64,000 nt of DNA, from NCBI RefSeq assembly GCF_007474535.1, contig NZ_VKNW01000003.1, positions 331,937-395,936 of the forward strand, in the 5' to 3' direction. Each line of letters begins with the position of its first letter. Within the stretch, counting starts at the first letter, position 1. This DNA is from Chryseobacterium echinoideorum. Its GTDB lineage: Bacteria; Bacteroidota; Bacteroidia; Flavobacteriales; Weeksellaceae. The position numbers and the translations under genes were made by a program. Positions 1 through 5,774 of this stretch are shown one piece after another. The notes under the pieces are model-generated. The model made no database searches and was not told the origin of the DNA. It worked only from the letters and a program-made list of their open reading frames with translations.

Positions 1-80
1 CAACTGAATGTGTAATCACTGAAGTGAAAAAAGACGAACCAGCTATGCCAATGGGTGGTGGAATGCCGGGAATGATGTAA
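1..80 (+). CDS. groEL: Chaperonin GroEL, C-terminal fragment
   Basis: Only the last 25 codons are in the window (reading frame from base 3, stop TAA at 78-80). The tail reads KKDEPAMPMGGGMPGMM, the Gly-Met-rich flexible C-terminus typical of GroEL, which lines the floor of the folding chamber. The gene enters from upstream, so nothing can be said about its start or about groES. A hairpin terminator follows within about 30 nt. The identification rests on the distinctive GGM-type tail alone, but that tail is hard to confuse with another protein. Confidence 0.9.
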   Translation, partial: TECVITEVKKDEPAMPMGGGMPGMM

Positions 81-110
81 CAGCGTGTCGCTGAGACAAT
101 TTAATATACT

Positions 111-146
111 AACCGTTCTGCTTTTGTGGAGCGGTTAATTTTTTTT
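111..146 (+). terminator. Terminator after groEL
   Basis: An 8-bp stem (AACCGTTC at 111-118 with GAGCGGTT at 129-136, one G-T pair) is followed by a run of T. It ends the groEL transcript and separates it from the accessory pair downstream. Confidence 0.8.
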
Positions 147-197
147 AATAATTTATCAAACAAAACACCATAAATAAAATTGAAAAATTACCAATAT

Positions 198-229
198 TTT
201 GCAAAAATCAAGTTTAATTTATACCTTTG
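198..229 (+). promoter_or_regulatory. Promoter of the ATPase/partner pair
   Basis: TTTG at 198-201, 20 nt spacing, then TACCTTTG at 222-229 match the Bacteroidota housekeeping promoter (TTTG, then TAnnTTTG). The box ends 12 nt before the ATG at 242, so the leader should be only a few bases long. This also argues against the in-frame TTG at 227 as start codon, because it lies inside the promoter box. Confidence 0.7.
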
Positions 230-241
230 AAAAAAATCTAT

Positions 242-1456
242 ATGCTTATATCTTTTAAATTTAAAAATTTTCTTTCATATAAAGATGAAGTTCAACTTTT
301 GATGAGTAGTGTAAAAGCATTTAAAGAATTAAAAAAAAACAATGTATTTATTAAAAAAGACTTTGAATTACTCAAAACTGCCGCTATTTATGGCTCAAAC
401 GGTGGAGGTAAAAGTAATTTTATAAAAGCAATGGGATTCATGAATAAGTTAATTCATAATTCATTTGCCGATTCTTTAAAAAAGCCTGAAGATAGGTTTG
501 ATTATGATCTTCAATTCAGACTTAATAATGTATCTGAAAAAGCTCCGATTGAAATGGAAGTTGTTTTTATTAAAAACAATATAATTTACAGATACGGATT
601 CCAAGTTAACAACAATATAATTATCAAAGAATGGCTTTTTCAAAAAAAAGAGGTTGAAACCCGTTTATTTGAAAGATATTTAAATGATTTTCAAATAAAT
701 AATAATAGTTTTTCAGAAGGAAATAAATACAAAAAAAATATAAATAATAATGTACTATTTTTAAGCTATTTGGCTCAGAATAATGCACCCGTTTCCTCAG
801 AAATATTTGAGTGGTTTTATGGAATTAATGCCACAAATGCCCTCAGTAATGATAATTATGAAAAATTGACAAAATCTCTACTTAAAGAAGATTCTAAATT
901 TAAAATTTGGCTAAGTTATGCAGTTAAATTTTTGTCTATATCAAATGTTGAATTAGATAATGAAAACAATATTGTAACTTATCATAACAAATTTGATAAC
1001 AATGATTTCATTATTGACTCGGTTGCCTTTGATTTAGATTATGATGAAAGTCAAGGAACCATAAAATTAATTTACTTATTAGGAGCTATTTATCATACTC
1101 TTGTTAACAATGAGATATTATTTATCGATGAATTAGATTCAAAGTTACACCCGAACCTTACTAAAAAAATAATTAATTTTTTTCATGAGTTTAATAATAA
1201 TTCACAATTTGTTTTCACATTGCATGATTCCAGTCTTTTGGATAAAAAAATATTTAGGCGTGATCAAATATGGTTTGTTGATAAAAATAAATTTGGCTCA
1301 TCAGAACTTTACTCTTTATCGGACTTTGATTCGTCAGTTGTAAGAAGTACATCTGATTACAGAAAAAAATATTTAGAGCTTACTTTTGGAGCTGCAGATT
1401 CAATTGATATTTCGGAACAACTAATTGATTTACTCTATGACAAAGCTAAATCGTAA
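242..1456 (+). CDS. AAA family ATPase (AAA_15/AAA_21 type), putative defence ATPase
   Basis: This 404-residue protein is an SMC/ABC-like ATPase of the kind found in phage-defence and abortive-infection modules. The N-terminus (FKNFLSYKDEVQL) is the usual opening strand of the family, the Walker A loop GSNGGGKSN is at about residues 51-59, and a Walker B motif with ILFIDELDSKLHP is near residue 295. An H-loop-like TLHDSSLLD follows. I see no TOPRIM nuclease domain, so it is not a full OLD nuclease. ATG 242 is preferred over the TTG at 227, which falls in the promoter. It overlaps the next gene by 20 nt, so the two are almost certainly co-translated. The coding sequence is visibly richer in A/T than the housekeeping genes nearby, suggesting transfer. 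The defence role is inference. Confidence 0.8.
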   Translation: MLISFKFKNFLSYKDEVQLLMSSVKAFKELKKNNVFIKKDFELLKTAAIYGSNGGGKSNFIKAMGFMNKLIHNSFADSLKKPEDRFDYDLQFRLNNVSEKAPIEMEVVFIKNNIIYRYGFQVNNNIIIKEWLFQKKEVETRLFERYLNDFQINNNSFSEGNKYKKNINNNVLFLSYLAQNNAPVSSEIFEWFYGINATNALSNDNYEKLTKSLLKEDSKFKIWLSYAVKFLSISNVELDNENNIVTYHNKFDNNDFIIDSVAFDLDYDESQGTIKLIYLLGAIYHTLVNNEILFIDELDSKLHPNLTKKIINFFHEFNNNSQFVFTLHDSSLLDKKIFRRDQIWFVDKNKFGSSELYSLSDFDSSVVRSTSDYRKKYLELTFGAADSIDISEQLIDLLYDKAKS

Positions 1457-1856
1457 ACAGGGTAATCGATCTGCAGTCGAAAAAAAGCCAACAATTTCTT
1501 TCTGTTTTTCAAAATTAGATAGAAATCAAGGGCAAACTGTCAAGCAATGGGAGGAAAAAGGGCTTTTATCAATATTCATAACCCGAACACAGCAAATTGG
1601 AAATTATTTATACCAAGAAGCTTTAGCTAATAAGTTAATAAAACAGTATACAAAAGTAGGATTTCCACCTGAATCTGAATTTAAGCCACCGACCCATGTT
1701 AATCCGCAATATTGGGCTGTAATACATATAACTCCCAACAGTAAAGAAGTTGTAGCAGGATATATTGATGAAAATGTCTTTTATATAATTTTTTTAGATG
1801 AAGAACATAAATTTTGGCCAACAAATATACAAAACAGAGGCAAAAATAGAAGGTAA
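1437..1856 (+). CDS. Small partner protein of the AAA ATPase, possible effector
   Basis: A 139-residue protein whose ATG lies inside the 3' end of the ATPase gene (20-nt overlap); a TTG at 1425 would add four residues but is less likely. No domain is certain. The N-terminus is basic (KLNRKQGNR), and the C-terminal third contains a beta-rich segment GYIDENVFYIIFLDEEHKF. That strand pattern resembles the end of RelE/ParE-fold toxins and of other small proteins I recall beside AAA_15 ATPases, but the resemblance is weak. No signal peptide or membrane segment is visible, so it should act in the cytoplasm with the ATPase. The function is unknown; an effector or toxin controlled by the ATPase is the working inference. 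Confidence 0.7.
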   Translation: MTKLNRKQGNRSAVEKKPTISFCFSKLDRNQGQTVKQWEEKGLLSIFITRTQQIGNYLYQEALANKLIKQYTKVGFPPESEFKPPTHVNPQYWAVIHITPNSKEVVAGYIDENVFYIIFLDEEHKFWPTNIQNRGKNRR

Positions 1857-1897
1857 ATTATTCTCTACAAAGTATATTATATATCACTTATAGATTA

Positions 1898-1983
1898 AGA
1901 ATCTCCTGCTAGAGCAAGCGTCTTACTCGTACCCACAAATATAAAAACCGTTCAATCCAGAGCGGTTTTCCATTTCAAAACAA
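1898..1983 (+). repeat. Intergenic repeat family A, copy 1 (with hairpin)
   Basis: This copy reads agaatctcct-gctagagcaagcgtc-ttactcgta and so on, and ends in a terminator-like hairpin (ACCGTTC at 1947-1953 with GAGCGGT at 1961-1967) and the tail ccatttcaaaacaaa. It aligns along its whole length with 2045-2132. Its position after the ATPase pair suggests it also ends that transcript. Confidence 0.75.
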
Positions 1984-1984
1984 A

Positions 1985-2016
1985 CCCCGCTGCCGCACGA
2001 ATCCCTTCGTGTGGTC
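1985..2016 (+). repeat. Intergenic repeat family B, copy 1 (CACGAA/TTCGTG hairpin)
   Basis: The core CACGAA tccc TTCGTG forms a perfect 6-bp stem with a 4-nt loop. Diverged copies occur at about 3849-3880 and 30026-30061. It lies between two family A copies. Confidence 0.7.
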
Positions 2017-2044
2017 TTTGTATAAAAAACAACCTTTACTAATC

Positions 2045-2132
2045 AGATTCCCCCGCTGGTGCGAGCGTCTCGCTCGTAACCACAAACATACAAACCGCTC
2101 CCATCCGAGCGGTTTTTCCATTTCAAAACAAA
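2045..2132 (+). repeat. Intergenic repeat family A, copy 2 (with strong hairpin)
   Basis: This is the better-preserved copy of the 1898-1983 repeat. It contains GCGAGCG-tct-CGCTCGT, a short palindrome, and then AAACCGCTC (2092-2100) pairing with GAGCGGTTT (2107-2115), a perfect 9-bp stem followed by T residues, which would act as a terminator. The rest of 1857-2166 between the copies shows no gene. Confidence 0.8.
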
Positions 2133-2166
2133 TTCTTAAGTTTACAGGTTTTCAAATAAGATAATC

Positions 2167-2730
2167 ATGATAGATGAAATTTTAGTACAAAAAATGATTG
2201 AAGATAAAATACATCCCGATTATAAAATCTTCAAGCTCTATGATACACAACCTTACATATTTATTTTTTGGAAACACAAAAAGTATGATAAGGATGATGA
2301 GAGAGGAATGCTAATTGGAGTTGGACCGATCGTTTACGATAAAGAAAAAAAAGATTATACAATATTAGGTTCTGGATCCAATAACGAGCATTATTACAAA
2401 CACTTACCTAAGAATCTTTTTGAAGAATATAGGGTTATCAACTCTTTTGAAAGTATTAAAGCTGGAATTTTAAGAAGAAAATATGTAAATACTGATGATA
2501 TTGATAGATTATGTCAAATTATAACTAACGGTTGGGGTTATACTGATTTTGACATATACTCTCCTTCTGGTTATAGTATTGAAACGCATTCTGTCGTAGT
2601 CTTAAAAGATAAGATTCATCAGGAAATTCTAATTGATTTTTGGAATAAAATAAACTATCAATATGAAATCATAAATGATACAGAAATATTACTTTGGAAA
2701 ATAAAGGATGAGAAAAACATAAAAAAATAA
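2167..2730 (+). CDS. Hypothetical protein (possibly YrhB/Imm35-like)
   Basis: A 187-residue soluble protein with no signal peptide or membrane segment. I do not recognise it with confidence. The first half contains a stretch ending GVGPIVYDKEKKDYTILGSGS, which recalls the core of YrhB/Imm35-type immunity proteins, where a GPI-V-D strand precedes a short linker. The second half is mixed alpha/beta with NGWGYTDFDIYSPSGY. The gene stands alone between family A repeats, so it has its own terminators on both sides. Codon use is as AT-rich as the ATPase pair, so it may belong to the same acquired patch. The immunity idea is only a suggestion. Confidence 0.65.
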   Translation: MIDEILVQKMIEDKIHPDYKIFKLYDTQPYIFIFWKHKKYDKDDERGMLIGVGPIVYDKEKKDYTILGSGSNNEHYYKHLPKNLFEEYRVINSFESIKAGILRRKYVNTDDIDRLCQIITNGWGYTDFDIYSPSGYSIETHSVVVLKDKIHQEILIDFWNKINYQYEIINDTEILLWKIKDEKNIKK

Positions 2731-2733
2731 TCC

Positions 2734-2833
2734 CCAGATAATGCGAGCGTCTCGCTCCGCTCCGCAAAGATTCTCCCGACTTTGAGTAATTAACAAAAAA
2801 AAACGCTTCACACAAGCGGTTTTCACTTTTCCA
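2734..2833 (+). repeat. Intergenic repeat family A, diverged copy 3
   Basis: GCGAGCGTCTCGCTC at about 2743-2757 matches the core of copy 2, followed by a diverged middle. A hairpin at 2804-2818 (CGCTT cacac AAGCG) is followed by ggttttcactttt, equivalent to the terminator end of the other copies. It lies at the 3' side of the 2167-2730 gene and probably ends its transcript. Confidence 0.65.
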
Positions 2834-2906
2834 AATGTCACATATTTCCAATCCTCCATTTTTTCCTATATTTAAAACATATTTTTCAACCCAAACCTCC
2901 ACACCC

Positions 2907-3833
2907 TTGAAAACAAAATCATTCCTCCTTTCACTTTTCGGTTTATGCTTAGCCAATGCACAAACCCTAAATTTTAAACACCTTTCGGATATGTCGATGA
3001 AAAGAGGAGCGATAACCAGTGCTATTGCAGATGGCAATATCTATGTAAGCAATGGCTATAAAGATTCGGATGGTAATGCCACGATTATTGAGAAATACAG
3101 CATTAAAGACAACCGGTGGAGTGTTATCAACTCCAGTCTTGTTCCTAAGAGATTTGCCAATTCGGAGACTTACGGTAATAAAATTTATATTTTTAACGGT
3201 TGGGGAAACAGCAATCTTGAAATTATAGACCTTGAAACGCATCAGAAAACGAAGGGAGCCGTCAATCGTGCTTATACCGGAAATGCCGGTTCTGCCATCC
3301 ACAACGGAAAAATATATACGTTTGGAGGAAGCGGGCTAAACAATGCCGCCACCACTGTATTTTCTGATAGATTCCAATACTATGACATTGCTTCGGACAC
3401 ATGGCATCCTTTACCGAATATGCCCAACGCCAGAGAAGCAAGGGGCAAAATCGTGAATGATAAACTCTATGTCATTGGCGGTTTTAATGGTACATCATCC
3501 CGCTTGGTTAATGTGTATGATCTCACCAAAAATGAGTGGACTGAGCAATACACAATGCCTGCTGCGATATCCGGTCATTCATTAGCGGTTTCCGGGAATA
3601 AGATTTTTATTGCAGGCGGTTATAATAATCAGAATTTTCTTGCATATTTCGATACAGAAACCAATAAGCTGCATAAGTTATCATCCAACATGATTCCCAG
3701 AAGACATGCTGCTGCGGAAATTTATAATAATAAATTATACATCATGGGCGGAAGTACAGCATCCTCAACCAAATCAGCTCTTAAAAGCATTCAGGTTGCG
3801 GATATTAGCGGAGAAGTGCTTTCTGCTAAATAA
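2907..3833 (+). CDS. Exported kelch-repeat beta-propeller protein
   Basis: The mature protein is built of kelch-type repeats: IYVSNGY, IYIFNGWG, IYTFGGSG, LYVIGGFNG, IFIAGGYN and LYIMGGST mark six blades of about 45-50 residues, each with the double-Gly strand. Kelch propellers bind proteins or glycans, and some bacterial ones are sugar mutarotases, but no catalytic signature is visible here. I prefer the TTG at 2907, which begins a clean signal peptide (KTKSFLLSLFGLCLANAQ). The ATG at 2835 adds 24 unlikely residues and lies in the tail of the upstream repeat. Export to the periplasm or cell surface follows from the signal. No operon partner is visible. Confidence 0.75.
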   Translation: MKTKSFLLSLFGLCLANAQTLNFKHLSDMSMKRGAITSAIADGNIYVSNGYKDSDGNATIIEKYSIKDNRWSVINSSLVPKRFANSETYGNKIYIFNGWGNSNLEIIDLETHQKTKGAVNRAYTGNAGSAIHNGKIYTFGGSGLNNAATTVFSDRFQYYDIASDTWHPLPNMPNAREARGKIVNDKLYVIGGFNGTSSRLVNVYDLTKNEWTEQYTMPAAISGHSLAVSGNKIFIAGGYNNQNFLAYFDTETNKLHKLSSNMIPRRHAAAEIYNNKLYIMGGSTASSTKSALKSIQVADISGEVLSAK

Positions 3834-3848
3834 ACTCAAGACGAATTT

Positions 3849-3920
3849 CCCACTGCCGCATGAATCCTTTCGTGTGGCTCATATAAAACAAAAACCATTC
3901 ATATCTTCCGAACGGTTTTC
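3849..3920 (+). repeat. Intergenic repeat family B, copy 2, with decayed hairpin
   Basis: CACTGCCGCATGAATCC-TTTCGTGTGG matches the 1985-2016 copy (stem CATGAA/TTCGTG with one G-T pair). It is followed by AACCATTC...GAACGGTT, a hairpin with one mismatch that resembles the terminator end of family A and may end the kelch gene transcript. Confidence 0.65.
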
Positions 3921-4121
3921 ACATTTCACACAAGATGTTCCGGATTCCCAAATATTGCGGATTTTCCAATCTATAACTTTACAGCTGCGAAAAAGGTTTA
4001 CTCAATGTTATTAAAAACATCTTCCGCTACTCAAAGTCTCCCGGCTTTAAACAACAACTTTAAATCACAGAACATCAATCTGTATTTTTTTGCTTGGAAA
4101 TTAGGTAAGATTAATTATTTC

Positions 4122-4360
4122 ACGCAAGGTGTTTAAGACTTCCGTAGTCTTCCGGAAGTTTAAAACAAGATTGTTCGTAACCTCCTGCAATTGCATTTTA
4201 TTATAAACACACCTGTTTGTAACTTTCTGCGATTGCATTTTGTTTCCTGCAAGTTGCGCAAGACCTCCGTCATTCTCCGGTGGTTTAAAACAAGTGTGTT
4301 TGTAACCTTCTGAAATTATATTTGGTTTTACGCAAGACCTTTGTAGTTTATAGGTGTATA
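4122..4360 (+). repeat. Imperfect direct repeats, about 130-nt period
   Basis: The pattern cgcaag ... agac(t/c)tccgt ... ctccgg(t/a)(g/a)gtttaaaacaag ... tgtttgtaac(c/t)t(t/c)ctgc(a/g)attgcatttt begins at 4122, again at about 4256, and a third partial start occurs at 4330. A half-unit lies at 4205-4245. The copies are diverged and not coding. Confidence 0.6.
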
Positions 4361-4618
4361 GAACTGATTATCAAGAACTCGCTTGTATATTAAAAAATTA
4401 ATCACATTCATATTTTCATATAAAATAAGGGTTTACTTATAAGATTAAAAACTTGACAATTGTTTTGCTCTTTTTATTCTTTCATTTCAAATTTTTGATT
4501 AAGTCTGTCCGATAGAAATATTGGTTTCCACTCCGTCTTTTAACTTAAATTCTTACTTAAAGGCTTGCTGGCTATACTTCTCTGTTACAGATAACTTTAA
4601 ATAAACATTTTATTATAC

Positions 4619-4831
4619 ATGAAATTCAAATTCACTTTTGTTATTCTTTTATTTATTTTTTGTCAAGTATTTTCACAAACAAAACTTTTTGAAAGTGTAA
4701 AGAATGAAAATTCTGATTCACTAAAAATATTAGGGATGTATTATAATTGGGATGAAAACAAAATATATGAGCGATATAATTTTTACATAACTGACAAAAA
4801 AACTATTGATTCTTTGGTTAGTAATACATGA
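4619..4831 (+). pseudogene. Secreted-protein gene truncated by an insertion sequence
   Basis: The first 20 residues (MKFKFTFVILLFIFCQVFSQ) are a clear signal peptide, followed by about 50 residues of a mature domain. The reading frame runs straight into the left end of the insertion element: the stop TGA at 4829-4831 is made by the first bases of the inverted repeat. No continuation of the frame is found after the right end at 5732, where the argS terminator follows almost at once, so the 3' part of the gene has been lost. The original function is not recognisable. Confidence 0.65.
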
Positions 4832-5732
4832 AGTTGTTTAAACTTATTTAGAAAAAAAAGTTCCGAGAAAATTAGCAATTTTGGATTGCAATTTAAAAGA
4901 CTAATAATCTGGAACTCATCAGCAAAGATAAAATAGAGAAATGGATTTTACCCCATTTAAGCAAAGGAAAAAGAGGGTTTTCTACGAAGTTTGATTTGGT
5001 AAAAATAATTCAGACCATTATAAAACGGCTGAAAACCGGTTGCCAGTGGCGTGAGATTTCGGTAAAAGACTATTTCGGGGAAGAAAAAATAAGCTGGCAG
5101 AATGTATATTATTATTTCAATAAATGGAGCAAAGACGGCAGTTTCAGGAATATTTGGGTTCATCTTTTGAATCGAAACAAGAGGTTGTTGGATCTCTCGT
5201 GTGTTCAACTCGACGGAAGCCAAACCCGGAGCAGAATGGGCGGCGAATCAACAGCATATCAAAGCAGGAAATCTGCGAAAACCAGCAATATGATTTTTCT
5301 TTGCGACAATCGTGGTCAAATGCTTTCGATGGGAAATCCCAGAAGCGGCAATCATCACGATTTATATGAAATAGAAGATGTTATGGGCGAGATTATTGAA
5401 ATTTTGTCCGAAGCAGAAATCTCTCATAAAGGTCTTTTTTTGAATGCAGATTTGGGATTTGACAGTGAAAATTTAAGGCATCAATTAGAAATGGAGGAAG
5501 TAATGGGCAATATCAAAACCAATCCCCGAAATGGAAAAACAGTAGACAATAATTACTATTTTGATGAAAAATTGTACGAAAACAGATTTAAAATAGAACA
5601 GGCAAATGCATGGTTAGACGGTTTCAAGGCTTTACTGATAAGATTTGAAACATTGGATAGCACTTGGAAGAATATGCACTTTTTAGCATTCTCCTTAAGA
5701 CTAATCATAAAATTAAAAATTTAAACAACTTC
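4830..5732 (+). mobile_element. IS5-family-like insertion sequence, 903 bp
   Basis: The element is bounded by a perfect 13-bp inverted repeat, GAAGTTGTTTAAA at 4830-4842 and TTTAAACAACTTC at 5720-5732. It encodes one DDE transposase that fills almost the whole length. The flanks (cat on the left, taa on the right) do not form a target duplication, which fits the loss of the right part of the interrupted gene by an adjacent deletion. A related end fragment lies at 44817-44862. Confidence 0.8.
4909..5724 (+). CDS. IS5-family-like DDE transposase
   Basis: The protein cuts and rejoins DNA at the element ends. It has the family's layout: an N-terminal domain with WILPHLSKGKRG and RLKTGCQWREI, then catalytic Asp in LDGSQTRSRMGG, a second Asp in NADLGFD, and Glu in FKIEQANAWLDGFKALL. 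The normal start appears to have been lost: family-like sequence begins at the CTG at 4909 (LELISKDKIE), where an ATG would be expected, and the first conventional start is the TTG at 4996. Translation from 4996 gives 242 residues and lacks the beginning of the N-terminal domain. The catalytic residues are intact, so activity depends on which start is used. Confidence 0.8.
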   Translation: MELISKDKIEKWILPHLSKGKRGFSTKFDLVKIIQTIIKRLKTGCQWREISVKDYFGEEKISWQNVYYYFNKWSKDGSFRNIWVHLLNRNKRLLDLSCVQLDGSQTRSRMGGESTAYQSRKSAKTSNMIFLCDNRGQMLSMGNPRSGNHHDLYEIEDVMGEIIEILSEAEISHKGLFLNADLGFDSENLRHQLEMEEVMGNIKTNPRNGKTVDNNYYFDEKLYENRFKIEQANAWLDGFKALLIRFETLDSTWKNMHFLAFSLRLIIKLKI

Positions 5733-5743
5733 TAAATCAAAAA

Positions 5744-5770
5744 ATCCTCCCGAATTTTTCAGGAGGATTA
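5744..5770 (-). terminator. Terminator of argS
   Basis: ATCCTCC (5744-5750) pairs with GGAGGAT (5762-5768). Read on the minus strand the stem is followed by six T residues just after the argS stop. Confidence 0.8.
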
Positions 5771-5774
5771 TTTG

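Larger units (their letters stand above)
3834..4618. other. Gene-poor repeat-rich stretch
   Basis: I see no convincing gene in these 785 bases. They hold a family B repeat with a hairpin (3849-3925), an element near 4029-4050 (ctcaaagtctcccgg) that is an inverted relative of the sequence at 2771-2790, and imperfect direct repeats at 4122-4360. The last 250 bases are AT-rich and otherwise featureless. Confidence 0.6.

Noticed and set aside
1857..2166. CRISPR-like array from the repeated hairpins after the ATPase pair
   Set aside because: There are only two or three copies, they are diverged and long, the spacing is irregular, and no cas genes are near. They are dispersed intergenic repeats.
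2835..2906. Extra N-terminal residues of the kelch protein from ATG 2835
   Set aside because: They lie in the tail of a repeat element and would bury the clean signal peptide that begins at TTG 2907.
2669..3302. Two minus-strand open frames opposite the kelch gene
   Set aside because: Both are shadows of the coding strand with no start context and no recognisable protein features.
3706..4014. Plus-strand open frame overlapping the kelch gene end
   Set aside because: It runs through a family B repeat and a hairpin, so it is not a gene.
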